From the NCBI RefSeq assembly GCF_001663175.1, contig NZ_CP016033.1, positions 2,604,001 to 2,668,000 on the forward strand: 64,000 bases of DNA, written 5' to 3'. Below are positions 1 through 8,376 of this stretch, in pieces. The notes under the pieces were generated by a model. It was not told where the DNA came from. It worked only from the letters and a program-made list of their open reading frames with translations, and did no database searches. A program made the position numbers and the translations under genes. Within the stretch, counting starts at the first letter, position 1. The number at the start of each line of letters is the position of its first letter. This DNA comes from Erythrobacter neustonensis (GTDB lineage Bacteria > Pseudomonadota > Alphaproteobacteria > Sphingomonadales > Sphingomonadaceae).

Positions 1-371
1 TCCGCACCCGGCTGACCGATTGGGCGCACGAGGAATGGCGCCCCTTCCTCGACCGCGCCAAGGCGAGCGATGCGCGCGTGCTGGCGGCGGCCTGCACCGA
101 TATCAACGGGTTCCTGCCCACCCACCTAACCGAGCGCAGCCGCAAGCCGACGGGCGATTTGAACCACGACACACAGTTCTGCCGCAATGGCCGGATCATG
201 CTCGAAGCGATCGATTACAAGGCCAAGCATTCGCCCGCGTCCTACATGATGGCGGTCTACCGGCAGGAGGGCGACGGCGATTCCTACGTGGTGGTGCGCA
301 ATGTCTATGTTCCGCTGGTGATCGGCGGACGGCGCTGGGGCGATTTCGAGCTGGCTTACAGCTTCGATTGA
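1..371 (+). CDS. C-terminal part of a chemotaxis-receptor-like protein (5' end outside window)
   Basis: The reading frame is open from base 3 and ends at TGA 369-371, so only about 122 C-terminal residues are visible. They contain a pattern typical of the tail of soluble methyl-accepting chemotaxis-type proteins: an FLPTH motif near the front, a CRNGR motif, an aromatic-rich strand (YMMAVYR), and a closing RRWGDFELAY motif that matches the family's G-R-x-W-G-x-x-x-x-x-Y ending. In such proteins this C-terminal module senses a ligand or redox state. The coiled signalling domain, if present, lies upstream and cannot be checked, so the receptor role is an inference from the tail alone. Confidence 0.6.
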   Translation, partial: RTRLTDWAHEEWRPFLDRAKASDARVLAAACTDINGFLPTHLTERSRKPTGDLNHDTQFCRNGRIMLEAIDYKAKHSPASYMMAVYRQEGDGDSYVVVRNVYVPLVIGGRRWGDFELAYSFD

Positions 372-439
372 ATGCGTCCACCACGCGATGTTTCACATGA
401 AACATCGCCATTTTGCCTGGCTGAACCGCCGCAAAACGG

Positions 440-476
440 GGTCTGAATTGGTCTAGAGGGGGTCTGAAGAGGGTCT
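440..476 (+). repeat. Four GGTCT direct repeats in the 372-605 intergenic gap
   Basis: GGTCT starts at 440, 450, 461 and 472, so the copies are spaced 10, 11 and 11 bases, about one helical turn each. The gap 372-605 holds no gene; besides this repeat it contains a hairpin terminator and two CtrA-like half-sites. The spacing would suit a protein binding one DNA face, but no known operator is recognised. Confidence 0.5.
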
Positions 477-484
477 AAAACGCG

Positions 485-515
485 CAGGCATGGGCCGAAC
501 CATGCCTGTTTTCTT
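485..515 (+). terminator. Rho-independent terminator between the receptor-like gene and the L,D-transpeptidase
   Basis: An 8-bp perfect stem (CAGGCATG 485-492 with CATGCCTG 501-508), an 8-base loop and a T-rich tail (509-515) form a classic intrinsic terminator. It lies 114 bases past the stop of the upstream gene. Confidence 0.75.
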
Positions 516-548
516 ACCCTGCGCGCACCACGGCGGCAGCTTGCCGGG

Positions 549-577
549 TTAACGATCCGCGCCTAACTGTTAACCAT
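549..577 (+). promoter_or_regulatory. Two CtrA-like half-sites (TTAACGAT, TTAACCAT)
   Basis: TTAACGAT at 549-556 and TTAACCAT at 570-577 are direct repeats whose starts lie 21 bases apart, two helical turns. TTAACCAT is the classical CtrA half-site of alphaproteobacteria. The canonical TTAA-N7-TTAA arrangement is absent, so regulation of the downstream L,D-transpeptidase by CtrA is plausible but unproven. Confidence 0.4.
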
Positions 578-605
578 TGTCTGGTGAACGGAAAGAAGGT
601 GCGGA

Positions 606-1625
606 TTGCCGCTTTTGCCTTTCAAGGCTGCGGGAATGCTCAGCGGCAGTCTGCTGCTGCTGACGGTGCTTGCGCAAGATCCGCCGGACATTGCGGCGGC
701 ACCCCTGACAGCGCCAGCGCTAGCGCCAGAACCCGCTGCGGCGCTCCCCCCGCCGGTGCCCACCCGCAACGTCGATGATGTGCTGCAAAGCGGGGTAGTG
801 ATCACTATCAGCCTCGCCTCGCAGCAGATGCACGTGTTCCGCGACGGGGTGCTGTGGCATTCAAGCCCGGTGTCGACCGGCAAGCGCGGCAAGGAAACCC
901 CCACGGGCGTCTTCGCGATCCTGCAGAAGAAGACCTTCCACCGCTCGAACCTCTACAGCAACGCGCCGATGCCGTTCATGCAGCGGCTGACATGGGACGG
1001 GATCGCGATCCATGCAGGCGATCTGCCGGGCTACCCCGCCTCGCACGGCTGCATCCGCATTCCCAAGCCCTTCGCGGCGGAACTGTTCAGGCTCACCAAT
1101 GCCGCATCGACCGCGGTGATCGTGGTCGACGAACCGGCAAAAAGCGGGAACGAGGCGCTCGCGCTTGCCCGCGCCACGAAAGGCACAGTGCCGATCCCGG
1201 CCGACCTGCTGCGCCGCGAGGCGGCAGCTTTGGCCAAGGCCGATCAGGTGCCATCAGCACGGCTGCCCGCAGCGCGGATCATCGCCGCACCGCCGCCCGC
1301 ACCATTGCTGACGCCGACCGAATTGTTGCCCCCCGAACTGGTGCCGCCGCCATCTCCGCCGGCGGCTGCCCCAGGTGTCGCAGCGATGCCGGCGGGCAAG
1401 GGGCAGACGATCCAGCTTGCCGCCGAATTGACCGCCGAACGCGCATCGGCCCGCTGGGCCGAACTGTCCGCGCAGCGCCCCGAATTGCGCGCGATGCAGA
1501 TGGCGGTGATCCCGGCGATGGTGAACGGCACCCGCTATTACCGCCTGCGTGCGTCAGCCGCGGGCGCGCATTCGGCCTGCGCGGCGTTGAAACGCGCCGG
1601 GATCGCCTGTTTTCCGGTGAGCTAG
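606..1625 (+). CDS. L,D-transpeptidase (YkuD domain) with C-terminal SPOR-like region
   Basis: The 339-residue protein has a hydrophobic export segment in the first 25 residues and a YkuD catalytic domain at about 58-180. His136 and the SHGCIR motif with nucleophile Cys149 are the expected active-site residues for 3-3 peptidoglycan cross-links or for attaching proteins to the wall in the periplasm. A Pro/Ala-rich linker (about 210-265) leads to a terminal domain (about 270-339) resembling SPOR, a fold that binds denuded septal glycan. The start is TTG 606, preceded by AGAAGG at good distance; ATG 636 is an alternative that keeps a shorter signal segment. The gene is convergent with the MoxR gene, one base apart. 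The SPOR assignment is less certain than the catalytic domain. Confidence 0.88.
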   Translation: MPLLPFKAAGMLSGSLLLLTVLAQDPPDIAAAPLTAPALAPEPAAALPPPVPTRNVDDVLQSGVVITISLASQQMHVFRDGVLWHSSPVSTGKRGKETPTGVFAILQKKTFHRSNLYSNAPMPFMQRLTWDGIAIHAGDLPGYPASHGCIRIPKPFAAELFRLTNAASTAVIVVDEPAKSGNEALALARATKGTVPIPADLLRREAAALAKADQVPSARLPAARIIAAPPPAPLLTPTELLPPELVPPPSPPAAAPGVAAMPAGKGQTIQLAAELTAERASARWAELSAQRPELRAMQMAVIPAMVNGTRYYRLRASAAGAHSACAALKRAGIACFPVS

Positions 1626-1626
1626 A

Positions 1627-2487
1627 TCAGGTCGGGTTGCGCCGCGCCATGAAGGCGAGGCGTTCGAACAGCATGATGTCCTGTTCGTTCTTGAGCAGCG
1701 CACCGTGCAGCGGCGGGATCGCGCTCGCCGGATTGCTGTTCTGCAGCACTTCCAGCGGCATATCCTCGTTCAGCAGCAGCTTGAGCCAGTCGAGCAGCTC
1801 GCTGGTCGAGGGCTTCTTCTTCAGGCCCGGCACTTCGCGCAGGTCGTAGAACACATCCATCGCCTTCTTCACCAGCGCCTTCTGGATGCCGGGGAAGTGG
1901 ACGTCGATGATGTCCTGCATCGTGTCGCGATCAGGGAACTTGATGTAGTGGAAGAAGCAGCGGCGCAGGAACGCGTCGGGCAGTTCCTTCTCGTTGTTCG
2001 ACGTGATGACGACGATCGGGCGTTCCTTCGCGGTGATGCGCTCCTGCGTTTCGTAAACGTCGAAGCTCATCCGGTCGAGTTCCTGAAGCAGATCGTTCGG
2101 AAACTCGATATCGGCCTTGTCGATCTCGTCGATCAGGAGGACGGGAAGCTGCGGCGAGGTGAAGGCCTCCCACAGCTTGCCCTTCTTGATGTAGTTGCGG
2201 ATGTCGTGGACGCGCTCTTCGCCCAGCTGGCCATCGCGCAGACGCGCCACCGCGTCATATTCATAAAGGCCCTGCTGCGCCTTGGTGGTCGACTTGACGT
2301 TCCATTCGATCAGCGGCGCGTTCAGTGCACGCGAGATTTCGTGCGCGAGCACGGTCTTGCCGGTGCCGGGTTCCCCCTTCACCAGCAGGGGGCGGCGCAG
2401 CATCACCGCAGCGTTGACCGCAACCTTCAGATCTTCGGTCGCGATATAGGACTGGGTGCCTTCGAAACGCTGCTGCTGGTCGGTCAT
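1627..2487 (-). CDS. MoxR family AAA+ ATPase
   Basis: The 286-residue protein carries Walker A GEPGTGKT at 38-45, Walker B LLIDEID at 117-123, and a sensor-1 ITSNNEKELPDAFLRRC stretch typical of MoxR/CbbQ ATPases, which act as chaperones inserting cofactors or maturing complexes. The ATG at 2487 (MTDQQQ) is chosen because the longer frame upstream has no recognisable sequence. MoxR genes usually sit beside a DUF58 or von Willebrand A gene. Here the downstream neighbour is the convergent L,D-transpeptidase and the upstream one is the beta-lactamase-like gene 79 bases away, so the client cannot be named from context. Confidence 0.9.
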   Translation of the reverse strand: MTDQQQRFEGTQSYIATEDLKVAVNAAVMLRRPLLVKGEPGTGKTVLAHEISRALNAPLIEWNVKSTTKAQQGLYEYDAVARLRDGQLGEERVHDIRNYIKKGKLWEAFTSPQLPVLLIDEIDKADIEFPNDLLQELDRMSFDVYETQERITAKERPIVVITSNNEKELPDAFLRRCFFHYIKFPDRDTMQDIIDVHFPGIQKALVKKAMDVFYDLREVPGLKKKPSTSELLDWLKLLLNEDMPLEVLQNSNPASAIPPLHGALLKNEQDIMLFERLAFMARRNPT

Positions 2488-2566
2488 GGGTTTTCCTGTG
2501 AGACTGAATTTGCACCCAGCGATAAGCGGCAGGCGCGCAGCACGCAAGGGCTGCGGCACTCGCAAA

Positions 2567-3871
2567 TCAGCGAGGGAGCAGCAGGATCCGCTGCGCGATC
2601 GCCTCCAGTTTGCCCTGATCGACCACGGCGGCATCATTGTTCCAGCCGAGCGTGAGCAGCCAGTCCTGCCCCGCCGCATCGCGCAAGGCCCAAGTGAGGT
2701 TGAGGACGCCGGGCTCTGAGCCGCCCTTGAACCCGATATAGGGCCATTTGCCCTTGATCGTGTCGGTCGCCGAAGGGCTGATCGCCATGATCTCGAACGC
2801 CTTGGGATCGGCGGTCTTGCGCATATGCGCGATCAGCTTGGCAAGGTCTGCGGGCGAGGCAAACCATTCGATGTCGATCGCCTTGGGGCCGCCGGCGAAG
2901 GCCGCGTTGACCGCATCGAGGCTGGTGGTTTGGCTTGCAAGGCGGCCGAGCATGGCTGCGCGCCGCGCCGCATCGCTTTTGCGCCATGACGCGATGTCTT
3001 CGCGCGAACCGGCCTTCATCACGAACAACTCGCGCGTGGTGAGGAACGGGGTATTGGCGGCAGGATCGCTGTGCCCGCTGTCGGCCATCAGCTTGAGGAT
3101 GCGAGCCCGGCCCAGCACCGCGATCAGCTGATCGGTGGCGGTGTTGTCGCTGATCGAAATCATCAGGCCGGCAAGCGTGTGCAGCGTCACCGGCGCACCT
3201 TGCGGCCAGTTCTGCAATTGTCCGCTGGGATAGCTGTTCTGGCTCAGCGCCGCGACATCGGACCATTTGCGGCGGCCGGCCTTCACATCCTCGGCCAGCG
3301 CGGCAAGGACATAAAGCTTGAAGGTCGATCCCAGCGCAAGACGCGTGTCGGCATTGCGGGCAAGAACCGGCGCGCCGCCCACCGGGCCGAACCAGGCATT
3401 GGTGGTGCCGGGCAGGGCCGCAAGATCGGCAAGGATCGCGGCGGGCGTGTCGCCGGCAACCGCGACCGCATCGAAGGATGTGAAGCGCAGTTCATTGATC
3501 CGGCCCTCCTGCGCCGGGTCGATCGCGATCCCGCCCTTGGCAAGCCCGCGCTCGAAGCGGATTTCCAGCGCCGCGCGCGTGCCTTCGGCGGGATTGAGCA
3601 GGCTGACTTCGACCGCCTTGCCGAACTGCGCGGTAAGGTTGGCCGAAAGCGTCCTGATCTGCGCATCGGCGACGGCGGCGCGGAAGGCGTCGGTGAAGAT
3701 GTCCTCGGGCTGAAGCGCGCCGTTTATCAGCGCGACGACCTGATCGGCGCGGGCGGCAAGTGCGGAGCGCGCGGCAGGCGGCGCGGCGGTTTCGGTCTGC
3801 TGTGCGGCCAGCGGCAGCGGGGCCAGCATGCCTGCTGCCAGAGCGATCCCGAAAATGGCGTTGCGGATCAT
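2567..3871 (-). CDS. Class A beta-lactamase-like serine hydrolase, exported
   Basis: The 434-residue product begins with a cleavable signal peptide ending in PLAAQ. An N-terminal domain of about 130 residues without recognised function precedes a class A beta-lactamase fold. The three catalytic motifs are visible: S182-T-F-K185, S241-D-N243 and K382-G-G. The usual KTG/KSG box is KGG. ATG 3871 is preceded by a strong GGGAGGGAA ribosome site, so the longer upstream frame is rejected. Related chromosomal proteins may hydrolyse beta-lactams or act on peptidoglycan peptides; the Glu166-type general base was not assigned. The gene lies 40 bases downstream of the sigma/membrane pair and may share its transcript. 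Confidence 0.8.
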   Translation of the reverse strand: MIRNAIFGIALAAGMLAPLPLAAQQTETAAPPAARSALAARADQVVALINGALQPEDIFTDAFRAAVADAQIRTLSANLTAQFGKAVEVSLLNPAEGTRAALEIRFERGLAKGGIAIDPAQEGRINELRFTSFDAVAVAGDTPAAILADLAALPGTTNAWFGPVGGAPVLARNADTRLALGSTFKLYVLAALAEDVKAGRRKWSDVAALSQNSYPSGQLQNWPQGAPVTLHTLAGLMISISDNTATDQLIAVLGRARILKLMADSGHSDPAANTPFLTTRELFVMKAGSREDIASWRKSDAARRAAMLGRLASQTTSLDAVNAAFAGGPKAIDIEWFASPADLAKLIAHMRKTADPKAFEIMAISPSATDTIKGKWPYIGFKGGSEPGVLNLTWALRDAAGQDWLLTLGWNNDAAVVDQGKLEAIAQRILLLPR

Positions 3872-3911
3872 GGACTTTGTTCCCTCCCTTGAAGACGTTC
3901 GGATAACCTGT

Positions 3912-4496
3912 TCATGCGCGTTCGGCCAGCGAAGCGAGCGCGGCAATATCGCGCGCGAGTTGCCGCGCCGCGATCCGGTTGAGCGCGATCACCGCGGCAA
4001 AAATTCCCGCGATCACACCCATCGGCACCGCCGCGCCCGAGAGCGCCGCGCGCCAGCCCTGCACCTCCGCGACGCCCGCGATCATCGCCGCAAACAGCGC
4101 GGCCACTCCGGGGATCACCGGTGCGACATACCACCGCGCGGCGCTGCGCAGGGCCTTCAGCTGATGCGCGTATTGCCGCTCGAGATGCATCACGCAGGGC
4201 TCTTCAGGCCGAGGCTCGAGCAATGCGGCATGACGCGTCAGGTTGCGCAGGATCATCACCACGCCCACCCCCACCGCGATCATCGCGGCGGCGACCAGCC
4301 ATTCGCCGGCATAGAAAAAGAACCCCGCCATTGCCCCCCACACCGGCAGCTGCGCGAGCGCGGTCCACCGTTCGATCCGGTTGCGGCGCGCGATCGCTTG
4401 CGCGAAACGGTCCGCGCGCGCTGCGATGCCGGCAGGTTCGGTGAAGACCGCATCGCTCGCGGCCGTGGTCCAGAAGGGCAGAGGGGGCGTGCTCAT
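3912..4496 (-). CDS. Four-helix membrane protein paired with an ECF sigma factor
   Basis: This 194-residue protein has two pairs of hydrophobic helices (roughly 50-95 and 120-175) separated by a charged cytoplasmic-looking segment, and an Arg-rich tail. No enzyme motif or zinc-binding anti-sigma HxxxCxxC motif is present. Its ATG overlaps the stop of the upstream sigma-factor gene by four bases, so the two are translationally coupled. Position suggests a membrane anti-sigma or sensor partner, but sequence alone does not prove it. Confidence 0.7.
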   Translation of the reverse strand: MSTPPLPFWTTAASDAVFTEPAGIAARADRFAQAIARRNRIERWTALAQLPVWGAMAGFFFYAGEWLVAAAMIAVGVGVVMILRNLTRHAALLEPRPEEPCVMHLERQYAHQLKALRSAARWYVAPVIPGVAALFAAMIAGVAEVQGWRAALSGAAVPMGVIAGIFAAVIALNRIAARQLARDIAALASLAERA

Positions 4497-5017
4497 GCGG
4501 GGTGCTCCGGGTGATCGGGGGCGGCGAAGTGGCTGGCGAGCAGCGTCTTGATCCGGTGGACGCGGACATTGACGGCGCCTGACGACAGGCCGGTGATCTC
4601 GGCGATCGCGGCGGCGCTTTCGCCTTCGAGCCAGAGCACGATCACCTGCATGTCGGGCGGCGGCAGGCGGCGGATCAGTTCGGCGACCTGCGCCATGACC
4701 ACCGCATCGGCGGTCGCAGCCTCGATATTGCCGGGAGCGGGCAGCGCTTTGATATCGGCAAGCGGCACCCGGCGCGGCGTGCGCGCGGCGCGGGCGACGT
4801 GATCAGCAGCGACATTGTGCGCGACGCGGTAGACCCAGGTCTTGAGCGCGCATTTCCCGTCGAAGCGGGCGAGACTGCGCCACAGCGCGCAGTGCATTTC
4901 CTGTTCGAGATCGCGCGCCTTGTCGCCGTCACGCTCGACCGAGCGCGCGAGCCGCGCCAGTGCGGGAGCAAACTGGCGGCCCGCCTCGGTGTAAAGCTGT
5001 TCGGTTGTGCCGGTCAT
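4493..5017 (-). CDS. ECF (extracytoplasmic function) RNA polymerase sigma factor
   Basis: The 174-residue protein has sigma region 2 (about 35-80, with the aromatic WVYRVAHN core that melts the -10 element), a short linker, and region 4 (about 108-160) ending in a helix-turn-helix (AIAEITGLSSGAVNVRVHRIK) that binds the -35 element. There is no region 1 or 3, as in ECF factors. An AAAGGAG site lies only one base before ATG 5017, an unusually short spacing. The gene is first in a unit with the four-helix membrane protein and the beta-lactamase-like hydrolase; it is 67 bases after parE on the same strand. The triggering stress is unknown. Confidence 0.88.
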   Translation of the reverse strand: MTGTTEQLYTEAGRQFAPALARLARSVERDGDKARDLEQEMHCALWRSLARFDGKCALKTWVYRVAHNVAADHVARAARTPRRVPLADIKALPAPGNIEAATADAVVMAQVAELIRRLPPPDMQVIVLWLEGESAAAIAEITGLSSGAVNVRVHRIKTLLASHFAAPDHPEHPA

Positions 5018-5084
5018 GCTCCTTTAGTCGCCGCCGGCACGGATTTCTTACACGGAGCCCGAAAATTCCTGCGCGCCGCCGCGA

Positions 5085-7085
5085 TCAGGCATCGATCAGG
5101 TCGCGGTCGATATCGCCGGCGCGGTTCTGGATGAAGTTGAAGCGGTGTTCGGGGTTGCGTCCCATCAGCTCGTCGACCAGCCGCGCAACGCCCGCGCGGT
5201 CCTCGAATTCGGGCGGCAGCGTGATCCGGATCAACCCGCGCGTTTCGGGCGCCATCGTGGTTTCGCGCAATTGCTGCGGGTTCATTTCGCCAAGCCCCTT
5301 GAAGCGGCTGACCTCGACCTTCTTGTTCTTGAACACCGTGCGTTCGAGTTCCGCGCGGTGCGCATCGTCACGGGCATAGCGGCTCTCCTTGCCCGCAGTC
5401 AGGCGGTAGAGCGGGGGCTGGGCGAGAAACAGATGCCCGCGCCGGACGATGTCGGGCATTTCCTGGAAGAAAAAGGTCATCAGCAGCGTCGCGATATGCG
5501 CGCCGTCGACATCCGCGTCTGTCATGATGATGATGCGGTCGTAACGCAGGTTGTCGGCGTTGCAGTCCTTGCGCGTGCCGCAGCCCAGCGCCAGCGCCAG
5601 ATCGGCGATTTCGGAATTGGCGCGGATCTTGTCGGCGGTGGCCGAGGCCACGTTCAGGATCTTGCCGCGGATCGGCAGGATCGCCTGGCTCTTGCGGTCG
5701 CGCGCCTGCTTGGCGCTGCCGCCTGCGCTGTCGCCTTCGACGATGAACAATTCGGTTTCGCGCCCGCCTTCGCCGCTGCAATCGGTGAGCTTGCCCGGCA
5801 GGCGCAGCTTCTTGGCGTTGGTCGCGCTCTTGCGCTTGATCTCGCGTTCCTGCTTGCGCTTGAGGCGCTCGTCCATCCGCTCCATGACCTCGCCCAGCAA
5901 GGCCTTGCCGCGTTCCATATTGTCGGTGAGGAACAGGTCGAAGCGATCGCGCACCGCGTTCTCGACCAGCCGCGCGGCTTCGGGCGAGGTCAGGCGATCC
6001 TTGGTCTGCGACTGGAACTGCGGATCGCGGATGAAGACGCTGAGCATCACCTCGGCGCCGGTCATCACGTCATCGGCGGTGATGTCCTTGGCTTTCTTCG
6101 CGCCGACCAGTTCCCCGAACGCGCGCAGGCCCCGGGTCAATGCAGTGCGCAGGCCCTGTTCATGCGTGCCGCCATCGGGGGTGGGCACGGTGTTGCAATA
6201 CCAGCTCGTCGCGCCGTCCGAATAAAGCGGCCAGGCGATCGCCCATTCGACCCGGCCTTGCCCGACCCCGTCGACTTGCGGAAAATCCTGCGTGCCGGAA
6301 AAGGCCTGCGCGGTGACGCATTCGCGGGTGCCGATCTGTTCGGCAAGGTGATCGGCCAGCCCGCCGGGGAATTTGAACACCGCCTCGGCGGGCACATCCT
6401 CCGAAGCGAGCGAGGGGGCGCATTTCCAGCGGATCTCGACGCCCGCAAACAAATAGGCCTTGGACCGCGCAAGCTTGAACAGGCGTTTGGGGTTGAAGCT
6501 GCGGTCGCCAAAAATCTCGGGATCGGGAATGAAGCTGACCGTGGTGCCGCGCCGGTTGGGGGTGGCCCCGAGGTTCTGGATCGGCCCCTTGGTGATCCCT
6601 TGCGCGAATTCCTGCGCGTAAAGCTGCTTGTCGCGCGCGACTTCGACGCGGGTGTCGATCGACAGCGCGTTGACGACGCTGATCCCCACCCCGTGCAGAC
6701 CGCCACTGGTAGCATAGGCCTTGCCCGAGAACTTGCCGCCCGAATGCAGCGTCGACAGGATCACTTCGAGCGTCGATTTGCCCGGAAACTTGGGGTGTTC
6801 ATCGACCGGGATGCCGCGCCCGTTGTCCGAGATCGAGAGCCGGTTGCCCTCATCGAGCCGCATCTCGATCCGGGTCGCATGGCCCGCGACCGCTTCGTCC
6901 ATCGCGTTGTCGAGCACTTCGGCAGCGAGGTGGTGATAGGCGCGGTCGTCGGTCCCGCCGATATACATGCCGGGGCGGCGGCGCACCGGCTCCAACCCTT
7001 CGAGCACCTCGATCGCAGAGGCGTTGTAATCGCCGCTGGAGGTGGGGGTGTTGGCGAAGAGATCGTCGGGGTCGGGTGCGGCCAT
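5085..7085 (-). CDS. parE: DNA topoisomerase IV subunit B
   Basis: ParE is the ATPase subunit of topoisomerase IV, which decatenates daughter chromosomes with ParC. The 666-residue length and short N-terminus before the GHKL domain fit ParE. Visible features are RRRPGMYIGG, the ATP-binding DNAMDEAVAG and DNGRGIP motifs near 60-95, the GGLHGVG loop, and the TOPRIM EGDSAGGSAKQARDRKSQAI motif with DADVDGAHI near the C-terminal third. The closely related GyrB would be longer, about 800 residues. ATG 7085 is the natural start. parC is not in the window, although gyrA begins at its far end. Confidence 0.96.
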   Translation of the reverse strand: MAAPDPDDLFANTPTSSGDYNASAIEVLEGLEPVRRRPGMYIGGTDDRAYHHLAAEVLDNAMDEAVAGHATRIEMRLDEGNRLSISDNGRGIPVDEHPKFPGKSTLEVILSTLHSGGKFSGKAYATSGGLHGVGISVVNALSIDTRVEVARDKQLYAQEFAQGITKGPIQNLGATPNRRGTTVSFIPDPEIFGDRSFNPKRLFKLARSKAYLFAGVEIRWKCAPSLASEDVPAEAVFKFPGGLADHLAEQIGTRECVTAQAFSGTQDFPQVDGVGQGRVEWAIAWPLYSDGATSWYCNTVPTPDGGTHEQGLRTALTRGLRAFGELVGAKKAKDITADDVMTGAEVMLSVFIRDPQFQSQTKDRLTSPEAARLVENAVRDRFDLFLTDNMERGKALLGEVMERMDERLKRKQEREIKRKSATNAKKLRLPGKLTDCSGEGGRETELFIVEGDSAGGSAKQARDRKSQAILPIRGKILNVASATADKIRANSEIADLALALGCGTRKDCNADNLRYDRIIIMTDADVDGAHIATLLMTFFFQEMPDIVRRGHLFLAQPPLYRLTAGKESRYARDDAHRAELERTVFKNKKVEVSRFKGLGEMNPQQLRETTMAPETRGLIRITLPPEFEDRAGVARLVDELMGRNPEHRFNFIQNRAGDIDRDLIDA

Positions 7086-7144
7086 AGGGGGGCGCTTATA
7101 GAGCGCAGCGAGGCTGCGTCACAAGCCACCCCCGCTGGTTTTGC

Positions 7145-8350
7145 TCAACCGCCGAAACCCGCCGGCGCGGGATCGACCGCGGTCACTTCGCCGCGCCGCA
7201 CTTCGCGCACTTCGAGCGCGCGCTCGACCACGCCATTGGTGTTGAACCGAAACGCGCCATCGACGCCCAGGAACCCGCCCTTGTCGTACAGCGCCTTCTT
7301 GGGGAAGGTCGATCCCACCTTCCAGTTGCGCGCGACGCGCAGCGTCAGCAGCACCGCATCATATCCCAGCGTTGCCATGCGATAGGGCTGCGCGCCGAAG
7401 CGTGCGGCGTAGCTGTCGGCAAAACGCTTGTAACGCTGGTCGGACACGGCCGAGAACAGCGCGCCTTCGAGCGCGGGGCTGCGGGTGATGGAGGATTCTC
7501 CGCTCCACAATTCGGTGCCGAGGATGCGCGCGCGGTTGCGCGAGGATTTGTTGAGCTCGCTTGCCGCATCGATCCCGAGCCGCGCGCTGTCCGCGATCAG
7601 CACGGTATCGTATCCGCCCGCCGCGCGCAGCCTTGCCGCGGCGCTGACGATCGAGGTGTTGCCGCGCGCATAACCTTCGCGGCGCACCAGCGCGCCGCCG
7701 AAATCGCGCAAGGCATTGTCGAAGGCGGAAAGCGCGCGGCTGCCATAATCGCCTTCGGGCGCAAGCACGGCGAAGCGCGCCGCGCCCTTGCTGCGGGCAT
7801 ACTGAACCGTGCGGCGGATCGATTGTTCGGGCAGGTGGCCGATCACGAAGACATCGGGGCTCGCGACCGAGGCGTCATTGGCAAAGGCGATCACCGGCAC
7901 GCCCGCGGGGCGCGCGGCGGCCTGCACCGCAGGCACCGCATCGGCGGACAGCGGGCCGAGGATCAGCTTGTTGCCATCGGCAATTGCCTTCTGCGCCGCG
8001 GGGCCGACGCCGCGCGCGGTGTCATAGGTGGTGATGCGCAGATTGTCCGCGCCGGTATCGAGCAGCGCCATCGTGGTCGCATTGGCGATCGCCTGTCCCA
8101 CCGCGGCGGTATCGCCCGCCATCGGCACCAGCAGCGCGATCCGGTGACGGCCGCGATCGGCGGGGAGCACGCTTTCCGAAGGCTCGGCCGAAGGCGCGGG
8201 CGCAGAGCCTGTGGCCACCTCGCCCTTGGGCACGACCGCGCAGCCCGCCGCAAGCAGCGCCGCGCCGCACAGTGCAAAGCCTCGTGCGGCGATCTGCCAG
8301 ACCGGAGCGGTCACCGGCTTTGCCCAATCGTTGCAATCATCAAGCTTCAT
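7145..8350 (-). CDS. LpoA-like penicillin-binding protein activator lipoprotein
   Basis: The 401-residue product has a signal segment with a lipobox ending LLAAGC, so it is probably a lipoprotein. The rest is a type I periplasmic-binding fold (Leu/Ile/Val-receptor type): LLVPMAGDTAAVG, then alternating strands such as KLILGPLSADAVPAV and RFAVLAPEGDYG. In enterobacteria LpoA (YraM) activates PBP1A and is encoded between rsmI (yraL) and yraN; here the gene is divergent from rsmI-yraN, which supports the same identity. ATG 8350 has a GAGGGG site about nine bases upstream; GTG 8314 would give a more usual short lipoprotein signal and remains possible. The PBP partner is not in the window. Confidence 0.78.
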   Translation of the reverse strand: MKLDDCNDWAKPVTAPVWQIAARGFALCGAALLAAGCAVVPKGEVATGSAPAPSAEPSESVLPADRGRHRIALLVPMAGDTAAVGQAIANATTMALLDTGADNLRITTYDTARGVGPAAQKAIADGNKLILGPLSADAVPAVQAAARPAGVPVIAFANDASVASPDVFVIGHLPEQSIRRTVQYARSKGAARFAVLAPEGDYGSRALSAFDNALRDFGGALVRREGYARGNTSIVSAAARLRAAGGYDTVLIADSARLGIDAASELNKSSRNRARILGTELWSGESSITRSPALEGALFSAVSDQRYKRFADSYAARFGAQPYRMATLGYDAVLLTLRVARNWKVGSTFPKKALYDKGGFLGVDGAFRFNTNGVVERALEVREVRRGEVTAVDPAPAGFGG

Positions 8351-8376
8351 TCTTGCCGACCCCTCAGCTGTGCGCC

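Noticed and set aside
5145..7385. A long forward frame opposite parE
   Set aside because: It mirrors parE on the other strand and encodes compositionally biased sequence without any recognisable domain.
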